Shown one piece after another: positions 1 through 10,633 of a stretch of 64,000 nucleotides of DNA (the stretch's first letter is position 1; each line of letters begins with the position of its first letter). The stretch comes from Parasponia andersonii (taxonomy: Eukaryota > Streptophyta > Magnoliopsida > Rosales > Cannabaceae), in assembly GCA_002914805.1 (NCBI GenBank), contig JXTB01000035.1, positions 1 to 64,000 of the forward strand. Direction: 5' to 3'. Made by a program: the position numbers and the translations under genes. The notes beneath the pieces were generated by a model, which searched no databases, was not told where the DNA came from, and was given only the letters and a program-made list of their open reading frames with translations.

Positions 1-330
1 AGACAGCAGACCCTTGGGGTCTGAAGATCCTTGGAGCTTCTGATGCCTACGACAGTTGAGGTGAGGGTCGCTGTTCCTAGACAGCAGACCTTTGGGGCTT
101 CAGACCGCCAGCTGTCGTGGATTCGAGGTCTGACCGATTGAACCGTTTGGGATCAATGATGGATTCTGCCTTAAATTCGGAAGACCCACAGGCCGATGGT
201 GAGATCACGTGCGATCCGCGTGACCCTTCTCACGGTTCAAGGTTCAGGAATGGGCCCCACACTATTTTGGACAAATTACCTATTTATTCTTTACTTTTAT
301 TAAGTTTATATTTTGTCTTGGGATAATGAA
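1..330. other. Unassigned GC-richer segment at the window edge
   Basis: This stretch is clearly richer in G+C than the next 25 kb. It contains a direct repeat of about 20 bases starting AGACAGCAGACC near positions 1 and 78. An open frame of 69 codons runs from 117, but its last 20 residues are a leucine-rich read-through into AT-rich DNA and I recognise no family. It could be the end of a gene or element that continues to the left of the window. Confidence 0.3.
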
Positions 331-1800
331 CTTTGGCCTATTTTTCTTTAAATTTGACAAAAGTTATCTCACATTGCCCCATTTACAATGGCAAAAAAGA
401 AAAAGAAAAAAAATAGATAAAAGAAATTAAGTTACCTAAACAAATATTTTTGAGGGAAAGACAAAACGAAAGCAAAATTTTAAAGATAAAATTGAACACG
501 AAAAAAAAAACACAATTAGGAACATTCTCGAAAGTTGAAACAGACAAGGAAAAAGATATAATATGAGGATAAAGAATTGTAAATTTTTTCTAGAATGTTT
601 AATTAAGATGATATCTTCTTTGTATAATTTCTGTTAGAATGTATAATGTTGCTTAACTCAAACTTCTTTTATCTTACAATTTATAAACTTTCATTCTTTG
701 TTCCGAGAATGTTTCTAATTATTTCTCTTTTTTTTTTCTTTTTTTTTTATTTCTTATTTGTTTTGTCCTCCACTTCAATAAATGTTTTTAGACTATTTAC
801 TACAAAATTCCCTTGAAGTTCAACTAATTTAGTAAAATTAATCTTAAACTCATTTTTTTGGAGCAAAATCTCGTGATATTAAGAATATTAGATATATCAC
901 ACCCCATTTGTAATAGAAACTTTAGGTGGTGTAATATTAAAAGGTATAAATGGTATTTTACATAGTTTATTCTATAATTTCTCCTTTTTTTTCTCCTAAT
1001 TTAGAAACTATAAGAAGCTCAGAAGAAAAAAAAAAAAAAAAAAAAAAAAAGAAGATTTTGCATTTTTCAGTGACTTCCATTGCACATAATAATTGACTAG
1101 GTGGATCATTCTCTAAACATTGATTTTTACTGGTCACTGACTAGCGCTAGTTACTATTGCTATTGCACAAAATTTAAACACTCAAATAAGATTTTTTGAT
1201 TTCTTTTTATACTATATTAATGAGCCATAAAGTTTTTTTAAAAAAAAGTATCGATTATCATGCACTTTTAATTATATTATGATTTCTTGAGTTAGTTCCA
1301 TTTTAGTACTAAAATTAAGGTTTGATTTTTAACTTAGGTATATAAAAGTTATTGATTTTTACATTGTACACATATGTTGTTCCTTTAATAATTTATTTTT
1401 AAACATGTAAAGTTCATAATTATTACAAGGGATTTTATAATTTAGGAATGAGCATATATGTGTGCAATATATACGAAAAACTTATGTCAAATTAGTGAGA
1501 AAATGAGTATACCACTTATACCTTTCAATTTCGTACCACAAAAATCTTTTGTTACAATTTCGAATGGCAAAATCCAAATTCTCTAATATTAGGGAGATTT
1601 AGTTTCAAAAAATGAGTTTAAGATTAATTTTACAAACTAATTTAGACTTTAGAGAGTTTTGTATTAAATAGCCATTTCTTTGTATAACTTTCTTTAGCCA
1701 TTTCTTTGGATAACTTTCTTTTTTTTTATCTATTTATTTTGTAATTGTAAATGGAGCAAAATAGGCCGAAGCTAATTACTTAGTTCCAAAGCGAAAAATA
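331..1800. repeat. Long fold-back (inverted-repeat) element
   Basis: The segment near 795-985 is the reverse complement of about 1495-1675, with matching runs such as AAAATTAATCTTAAACTCAT and the TCTCxxxATATTA block. The pairing extends outward in weaker form to 345-420 against 1735-1790, sharing GGCCTATTTT and CCATTTACAAT. The left arm carries an extra smaller hairpin at about 500-720. No coding sequence is visible. This suits a degenerate MITE or fold-back element, possibly Mutator-type. The outer ends and target duplication are not resolved. Confidence 0.5.
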
Positions 1801-1870
1801 AAAAGATCAATTACTCAGGGGCAATGTATACACATAGCAAAAGTTTGGGAAGGGATCAGTAATACTCTTA

Positions 1871-2276
1871 GGCTATGTTTGGTAGGAGGAAAAAGGGAGA
1901 GGAAAGAAAAGATGAGAGAGAAAAGTGGAAGGAAAGTAGAAAAATATGTTGTGGTAAAAAAGAAAAAGGAGGGGAAAGGAAAAAGGGAGAGAAAATGAGA
2001 TGAAAAATTAGTCCATAGGCCCCAGAAAAATTTTCTTCTCTAAATAGGAGAGAAAATGGGAAGGAAAGAGAAATTAGTTAATGAATAAGTTTAAAATACT
2101 AAATTACTCTTATATATCAATTTTAAAAATCATTTTTAAAAATCATTATATTAAAGGTAAAATAATCATTTAAAATAAAATAATTTTATTTTCTCTCTAC
2201 ATACCAATCAACTATAAAGAAAAAATATTTTCTTTTCTATCTTAAACATTTTCTTTCCTCTCTACCAAACATAGTC
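1871..2276. mobile_element. Tourist-like (PIF/Harbinger) MITE
   Basis: The left end GGCTATGTTTGGTAG and the right end CTACCAAACATAGTC form an inverted repeat with 14 of 15 bases matching. The element is flanked on both sides by TTA (1868-1870 and 2277-2279), the target duplication expected for PIF/Harbinger MITEs. It is 406 bp and non-coding, with a purine-rich left half and pyrimidine-rich right half that would fold back loosely. The class is inferred from the TTA duplication and size, because no transposase is present. Confidence 0.75.
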
Positions 2277-2279
2277 TTA

Positions 2280-3485
2280 ATACCGTTTGGAATATGGGTC
2301 AAGATGAGGCTACTTTTCTGACATTTGAGACAAAATAGGCCAACGTCATTTATTTTGAAGTAAATTAATGCTTAACAAAAGCCAAAATATGAAGACCTAA
2401 TTGTCCCTTTTATTCCAATTAGAGTGAATAGCATTGGTTTTCAGAGAAAATGGCATGAATAAGACTAATTTTGGCCAAAATGATTTTTTTGCCCATTTTT
2501 TCAAAAATAGTATTTATAGGAGTATTAAAAACGACTTAATCTATGAAAAAAAAAATTAAATAATAATTTTTTATAATCAAAAAACTCTTGATTTATAATT
2601 AAGAAGTCTTTGACACTCTTAAAATATCATTTTACAGAAAAATGCACACAAAAAAAAAAAGTCATTTTGGCCTATTCATGTCATTTTCTCTTGGTTTCTA
2701 TGGATCTATATTTTAAGCCCAATCAATATGTAAGAGAATCACTACTCTGTGTCTTCAGTACTCAGGCCATCTGAAAAAGATAAGCCTCTCAATTATACTC
2801 GATCGTTTTCTTTTCTTTCTTTCTTTTTTTTTTTAGGTAATTTTGATCACTATGGGTTTCAAGTCAAGGATATTGTAATTGAGACTCACAATTATGTTTT
2901 TTTTTTTTTTTTGGTTTGTCTGGAAGCTGCATGTGTTTTCCAGAAGGAGAATTTTTATCATTGCTAGTTGAATTGACCACCAACAAATAAGAATTCGGGA
3001 AACAGTTTCTTTTTTTTTTCCCTGGGTATTCTCTTTGGATTTTTAATGACCGATCTCTTATGAAAAGGTACACTATTAATGTTACTCCAGTCCAGGGTCA
3101 AGGAATATGCTTAGGGCTCTCAATGGCCACTAGTGGCTTACTTCGAATTGCCCACTATATCAAAACGTGCTTAATTCATAGATCACCAATAATATGATAC
3201 ACGTACTCGTACACACGTGTGTGTATATAGGCACTAATTTAGTATGTTATTTTTTTATCTATCCATATTTATTGTTTTGCTTAATTAAAATTTATTGTGC
3301 ATGTCTTTTAATGGTAAAAGATAAGGAGAGAAAAATATTAAATAATGAATTTTTATTTTAATTTATTTTATTTCTAAGTACTCAAATTATAGTAATCGGT
3401 AGATATGATCTAACAGTTAAAACAAATATCTATAAATATTTAAAAAAGTATACCTATTAGACTGGAATTATATATATATATATAT
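2280..3485. other. Intergenic, no gene seen
   Basis: AT-rich DNA with many poly-T and poly-A runs. Short open frames near 2749-3073 on both strands are low-complexity Phe/Lys-rich products of these homopolymers. No splice-consistent exon or RNA gene was recognised. Confidence 0.6.
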
Positions 3486-3780
3486 ATCAAAAGGATAATA
3501 TTTGAGGAACTAACTTTTGTACTAAATTTTTAATACCAGTACATATAGCATGTGATTTGTCATCACTTAATTGATAATATATATATATCTAAAGGATAAT
3601 ATTTGAGGAACTAACTTTTGTACTAAATTTTTAATACTTAACATGTAATTTATCATCACTTAATTGATGATAATATTTAATTTATTTGTGATAAATTTTA
3701 ACATACTAATTAATTTGTGATAAATTACGTGTCACATGTGTTATATTGGTACAAAAGTTTAGATATATAGTGTTATCCCT
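3486..3780. repeat. Small repeat with direct and inverted copies (possible MITE)
   Basis: A block of roughly 65 bases containing GGATAATATTTGAGGAACTA and TTTTGTACTAAATTTTTAAT occurs twice in direct orientation (about 3493 and 3593). A related inverted version closes the segment near 3725-3777, with TTGGTACAAAAGTTTAG and GTGTTATCCC. The arrangement suggests a small fold-back element whose left end was duplicated. The (TA)n tract at 3471-3487 borders it. No target duplication was defined. Confidence 0.4.
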
Positions 3781-4486
3781 GTCAAAGTATCGGAGTGTAA
3801 ATGCAAAAACTTCAGCTTTTCTGTGCGGTCCACTCCTCAGGCTCTCAGAAGAAAAGAATTTTGATACCCTGATCTGCAATATTTTGGACCATGACTCGGG
3901 AACACCGAGCTGATTTATATCTGTCCCCTCTTTTTTTATTTATTTATTTTGGCATCAATAAATACAGAGCCAATAAGAGCTGCTATTAAGATTCAAGAAT
4001 ATACATTATCATTTTCACAGGGTATATGAAAATCATTATGCAACATGCCACGTAAAAAATATGCTTGAGCTCCCGAGAAATACTCGATACTTTTTTTTCC
4101 AAGTCAAAATAAAAATAAATTTTAATCGATTGTCCGTTCTGCTGATCTCAACAAATATCAAAGCATGCTATATATTTTACATGGAAGATTCCATTTGAAG
4201 AGCAGACTCTCTGCATGAAATGCTGCAAATTTAGTGATTATTAGAAGCTGACTTGAAGAGAGCCACAAAATTCTGATTCTGATTTCTGTTCCCAAATCAT
4301 CAATTTACTCTGATGTAATGATAACACTTTACATATTGTTTTGAAATTTTATACATATTGATTATATTTGGATAAAGTTTTGAGCTAAATTTTTAGTTGG
4401 GATGACCATGGCACCCAGTACAGTCACGAGTCCCATTCTGATATCCTAATCGATTGATAAGGAGGAGAGGGATAAACAAAAGGCCT
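3781..4486. other. Intergenic, no gene seen
   Basis: Mixed-composition spacer between the hairpin repeat and the LTR element. Somewhat GC-richer patches lie near 3820-3920 and 4400-4470, but no open frame or RNA gene can be supported. Confidence 0.55.
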
Positions 4487-7069
4487 TGTAAAAACTCAAA
4501 TTTGTCAAGAGTATTCTATTCTTTTTTAAAAAAAAATAAATAAATAAATAAAATAAATATATAATATTTTAAGTAAGTTATGGAATTCATTTTTGATTTT
4601 TAAATACATATTTTTCCCTCAATTCTCTCTCTCTACCCGACAACTCTCTCTCTCTCTTTCTTTCTTTTTCTTTTTCCTTTTCCTTTTCTTTTTCTCCTTC
4701 TTTCTTCTTTCTTCTTCTTCTTCTTCTTCTTCTTCTTCTTTGTAAACTTAAAAAAAAAACCAGTCACCATCACAGATGGCAAGATGAAACTTCTCCCCTA
4801 CGACCAGCGTCGACTCTTTCTGGCAAATTAGCTCCGATAAACCGATTTTTATGTTTATTTTGGCATTTTACAAATAAATTTGTGGCATATACAATTATTT
4901 TTGTGATGTTATTTTTATCGCCGTAAAAATTTTATAAGGTGGAAGAAAAGATTGAATCATTAATGAATATGGTAGCATTATATTAAAATGATATTCGGTT
5001 AGAAAGAAATCTTAAATAGAAAAATGTGATATTTTGTAAAACTAAATAGTGTTGGACTAGAGTCTATTACTATTCAGATTCAGGCCTTGGGTTGAACTTT
5101 GAAAACTGTCATTTTCTAAAATATTTATGCAAAAATGACATTTTTACAAATAATCAGCAAAGTCGATATTTTTTCAAATACTTTTAAAAATGACATTTTA
5201 AAATAATTATGTGATAATGATATTTTCTGAAATATTTCAGAAAAGTGATATTTATTTAAATAAACAACAAAGATGATATTTTTCTACATACTTTGAAAAA
5301 TAGACATTTTTGTAATTCTCGGATATAGAGCCTGTTCAACGCTCGGAATCTCGAAATTGATTTTTGATTTTAAATTTGGATTTAATGAAGTTGAGAAACG
5401 AATTTTGATGTATAATATCACTATGTTTTGAAATGGCACAAATTCTGAGGCTCGTGAATAGTCTCGTTTTGCGAGCCGTGGGCTCGGGTCCGGTCCGAGC
5501 CCGAATCGATCAAACTATATATCTAACTTAGTATTTTTAGATGCTCTGAATTCAGTGATGAGGTCTGTTTCACGATCTGAAGCTCCAATTGAAAATCGAG
5601 TTTTCAAACCTATCGATTAAAGGTTCGAAAACGATGTCCGACCTTCCAAACGATACCCAAATGACGCCAAAACTTTCTTCATAGCTCCGTAGCACTATTT
5701 GGATACTCAATTGAGGTATGGGTTTAATTACCTAGTTTTATACATTATTTAATTTAAAATTTACATTATGACTATGTTGTGAAAAATCGTGGATTAAACA
5801 ATATTTCAATGAACTGTTGGAAAATCTTGGATTATTTTGGAATTGGATTGTGTGACTTCTATACATGTTTATAAAATCGTGATCTTGGGTGATTTAGCAG
5901 ATTTCCTACCCAAGGTATATTAAATTCAATAATAATATCAAGCGGAGTTTTAAAGTATTGTTTGATTATGTTCTGCATGGTTATTATTATTAATATATAT
6001 ATATATATATATATCTTGTTACATATTGTACATACTATGGGATCACACATGAGATACATCTTAGGCATCACGGTGTTATAGTAGGCAGACTAGTACACCC
6101 ACCTTCGGTGAGAGCCCTTAAACCCGCGCAGGATTTTTCTGATTATTCCCATTCGATAGGTGTAGGCATTCAGTTACCCTTCCAGTTCGATAGGCTAGAC
6201 ACATGGGTATCCCTACAGTTTTCGGGGATAGTTATCAGGCAGAGAGTACTTTATACACGTAGTACAAGTTACTCTAGTTTGTGATGAGAGGGTGTAAACT
6301 CATGGGATACTTTGATTTATGATATGTACAAATGTGTATTTATGGTATTGGTTTTGAATATGTGACTACTTTGGATATTAATTATTTTATACCTCGTTTA
6401 TAAATGGATTTTGGAAAAGATATTAACTATGCAGATTTGGTAAATTTTTCAACAATTCAAAAAAAAAAGAAAAAAAAAAGTAATTGAATTTCTACTGAGC
6501 ATTCACATGCTCACCCCCATACTACCTCCCATTTTCAGGTGTCGATTTATTTTGTGTAATTATTCTAGTGGTCTGGCAAGCATGCTTAGCATATGCTTGC
6601 AGTTCTAATCCTCTTCATTGGTTAGTTTGTACTCTGTATCAATTACCATTTTCTAAGTCAAAATTTATTTAGCCAATAGTAATATATTTACTGAGTAGGT
6701 GTATGAGGATGATTTTTGTTATTAAATCGAGTACTTAGAAAATAAAATAATTTTATGTAAATTATTTGAATATTGGGCCTAATGTTTTAATTTGAACTGT
6801 TTTATTAAACTTCATGAATTAATAAAGTTTTTAAACTAGTTAATTAGGATTTTCTCTCATCTTAAAATGAAAAATTTACTTGGAAATTTAAAACTGGTAG
6901 ATAATATCATATTTTTTTTAATTTGTCCAATCTTATAATTTACTTACTTTTAAGAACTAAACTTAAATTTCAAGTACTTAAATTTTTTTGAAATTTTAGA
7001 AACTACTATTCATCACTATTTTCACTTAAAATTACTAAAAGTCACAGCCTTAGATTTTCGGTCGTGACA
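4487..7069 (+). repeat. 5' LTR of the LARD-like element
   Basis: This copy of 2583 bp has TG...CA ends. It holds a CT/CTT-rich polypyrimidine tract at about 4625-4740 and a GC-richer block near 6070-6240. It matches 10634-13262 over its whole length. Confidence 0.8.
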
Positions 7070-7084
7070 GTTTTGATATCAGAG
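7070..7084 (+). other. Primer-binding-site-like sequence
   Basis: Directly after the LTR end, GATATCAGAGC matches the TGGTATCAGAGC primer-binding site for plant initiator-Met tRNA except in its first bases. Position and sequence together support its role as the minus-strand primer site of the LTR element. Confidence 0.65.
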
Positions 7085-8348
7085 CTTCCGGCTTTAGATC
7101 TGTTTGGGATCTTGCCTGTAATATTTTTGTTGGAATAATGTCCTATAAAGCAGTTTATTATTTAGATCAAGAGTTGTGGAGCGAATCCAGGTATTATTCT
7201 TGTCTAGATCAAGAGTTAATTTATGTTAGATCACAATCCGAAACATTTAGTAAAAAGAAAAATTTTAAACGACCAATTCCACTGCGTTTCTTGATTTTAC
7301 AAAACTATAGTGTTCTTGAAAATAATTTTATGAAAATATTTTCCAGAAATTTATTCCAATAAACACCAGCAATTTTGATGTTTAAAAAGGATTTAGAAAA
7401 ATGTTTGACAAATACCTCATATATTACTTAGAAATTTGCTAAATAGGTTGTTTTTGCTCCGATTCATTATGAATCCTTCGTCCACCTTCTTAGAGTGGAA
7501 CTCTAGTATCATTGGAATAGTTATAATTATGAAATTCTAGCCTTGACACGAGACTAGTAAATTCTACTCCTGTCAAAATTCCTAAATTCAAATAAAATAT
7601 TAATTCTTGTACTCCTATGTCCATTATGGTGACAAGTTATATAACCTCGTAGGATCTAAAATAGCAATTTTGTGTCTTGTATCTTGGTTGACATGACTTG
7701 ATATTGTTTGTACTTGTGGGATTGTGGTTTGAATTTCTTATAAATTGTTTGAATGTGTCTAACCAATTTGAGTATCTGGTAGTATGTTTTTGTAATTTCC
7801 TGTCATGCATTAATTGGACTTGTTAGTGAACATGACATGCTAGTTTTCATTTATGGACTAATTTAATAATATGAACTTGGTTAAAAAAAATCTTAAATGT
7901 TTTTCCTTATTTTGAATATAGTAGATTCAATTATTAAGAATTACCAAGTTTGTACTTGTTGCATGATTTTGAATTTGAAGAGAGTTTTGAAAAAAAAAAT
8001 GCATTGTAAAATAGCTTGGAAATTGAACATAAAATTTTTATGGAAAAATTCACGTGGAAACTTTTGACAATAAAGTTGACTTCTTGGAAAATCTTTGGTG
8101 TGATCTAATATAGTATGCATATACATTCTTGAAAGCTTGTGCACATATTTCTAAAGTCAAATGTATAATATCTTGATGTAAGAATTTTGCTAAATAAAAA
8201 AAAATTGTTTTACTAGCTGTATGGAACTTTGTATAAGTAGAGAAATTTTATATTTTAAAAACTTAGTTTGGAAGTTTTATAAAATCTTGTCGTTATGACT
8301 TCATGTGCCTTGTTATTTGGATATGTTTATTCTTCCAAACTTCTCCAT

Positions 8349-8381
<33 letters not shown>

Positions 8382-8606
8382 GATTTACTTTATTGAGATA
8401 TGTACATGAATTTAGCGTTTATTGGATTGTTAAATCCTTATTGGTTAATAGATATTTGTTGATTAGTTAGGTCAAGCTAGGTTAACTTTATCTTGTTAGT
8501 CTCGACGGGAAAATTGAGCACTTATGTAGTTAATTTGATTTGATATCCTAAGTTTTGAAAATTCTTAGTATTGGAGACTTAGGACGACACTTCATTTGAG
8601 TTTTTT

Positions 8607-8654
<48 letters not shown>

Positions 8655-10620
8655 TTTTGAGTACCTAAGTCTTGGAGAGACTTAAATGGTATAAAATGGC
8701 ATATTATATTTTTCTTTAAAATTCTATTTAAACTTTTAAATCTATGGGGTTTCTGCATGTTACAAATTGGTTGGCTATTTACAAAGAGTTATTCTTTATA
8801 AACTTGTTTTACAAGTTGAGTGAGGTTCAAAAAAAAAAATTTATACCTGACACTCTCTATTATTTTCTAAAATGCTTTATAAGTCCTTCTTATTGTTAAA
8901 ATGTCTTTCGAAATTGTTTTTAATAAAAATTATCAGAGTGTGGTATTTTAAAGTTATAAAACTTAAAGAAAGCCTTACTAATGTTTTATCTATTTTTTTA
9001 AGAACTATAGGAAATTATTTACATAACGTGGTTTACCAATAAAAAGAAAATATGCTTTTGAATCTCTTAGTGAGACATGTTTGAAAACTATAGAGAAGTT
9101 TTGGAAATTTTAAGAAAATTTCTATTATGTTTAGTTATGATTTAAAAGAAATTGATATGTCTTAAGTGCTTGATAGTTTAATTAGTAAACTATATATCAA
9201 AAAAAAATATTATTCTTATTATACTTACTTAGCTTAGTAAGTTAAATTGGTGTGTTAGATACGAAATTGATTGACTAATGATGACAAAGAATTAATCTTG
9301 AGTCTATTCAGAGTTATTGAACTCTTGCTATTATAATTTAAAAAGAAATATTTGAACTTCAAGTTTGGTTTACCTACGGCCAAGATAAAACTTTATAATG
9401 AACTGGTGTAGTATTCTTGTGTACTCCAAAATTTTTTGTCGTATATTTTCAAAAATATTTTTGAAAAATTGTTTATGATTTTTAAAACGAAATGAGATTA
9501 GATGGGAGACAGGTATCACTGCAGAGATAGTCTATTCTATTAGAACCTTACTTCTGGGGTATTGTAGTTTTGTTAATAATTTTATTTACGTATTGTGTAT
9601 TGAGTTATTTCTATATGAATTTCTCTTGTACCAAAGAATCAGAAAGTATTTGGAGGTAAGCAACGATCTGAATTATTGTTATAATCCTATGTTGGGCAAA
9701 GAAACTTGGAGAGTCTCTGGATTTAATTGTAGTATGGGTTATTATTATATGATATTACCTTGGATAAAAGACTTGGGGAGTCGTTGGACTATATTGTTTT
9801 GTGAATACTTACATTTTATATACCTGGACTGCAGTGATCCTATTGACATTTCTTGTGCTAAGTACTTCTGTGTTGGAAATTTCCACTCATGATAATTCTA
9901 GTCTTGTTCTTAATTAGAAATGTCTTGTGTATATGATTGTTACTTGCTCGTATGAGGAACGGTAAATAACTTATGTCATTGTACTCTTATTGTCGTTTTC
10001 GATCTCTAAAACTCATTTATCTTGGGTGGTGTAATATAAGTGTATTTGTTTTCAATTTGAAATCTTGTTGAGTGCAATCTTGTGTGAATAAAGATACTGT
10101 TTGAGTTTTTGGACTCAAAGATTGTTTATGCCCAAATTTAGCATTAGACTAATAGAATTGTCCCAGTGTGTTATTGAACTAGTATTATCTAGAAACGATA
10201 TTATATGTACCTAAAATTTGATCTGCTACTCTGGTTAGATACCTAACAACCAGTGCTCAGTTTATCGGAGTCTTGTACTTTCGACTACTAGTCTTTGTTG
10301 TCGTTACTACTTTTATGACTAATTACAGACTCGATGTCATTGTCTCCAATCTCTTGAATTGGAATCCCATTATCTACTTGTGAACTATCTTATGATTCCA
10401 TATATTTCTTTGTGTATGTTCATATCTCATACTCTTGTACGGTATCGATGCGTCAATGGCAGACGAGAAATATTTATTTCACATTTCTCGATTTACCAAG
10501 TGTTTGGCTCGGTACTAATTAATTTTTTGATTAATTATTCACCCTCATTCCAATGGCCATTCTAAGTGATACTACTCACACATCTTGGTTTTTATTTCAA
10601 TTTCAGGATGAAATTCTTTT
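7085..10620 (+). mobile_element. Interior of the LARD-like element, no recognisable protein domain
   Basis: About 3.5 kb of AT-rich DNA lies between primer site and polypurine tract. Open frames are short (up to about 100 codons at 9593-9892) and show no zinc knuckle, protease, RT or integrase motif. (TA)n tracts occur at about 8349-8376 and 8609-8651. This absence of coding signal between intact-looking cis elements is the main reason for the LARD call. Confidence 0.6.
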
Positions 10621-10633
10621 AAGGAGGGAAGGA
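10621..10633 (+). other. Polypurine tract of the LARD-like element
   Basis: AAGGAGGGAAGGA lies immediately before the TG of the second LTR, the expected place for the plus-strand primer. The preceding bases resemble the gypsy pol-end/PPT junction common in plant elements. Confidence 0.7.

Noticed and set aside
5859-6071. Short open frame on the - strand in the first LTR
   Set aside because: It is driven by a TA-rich simple repeat and is not matched by an equivalent frame in the other LTR.
9593-9892. Possible gag/pol remnant inside the LARD-like element
   Set aside because: The 99-codon frame shows none of the expected zinc-knuckle, protease, RT or integrase motifs.
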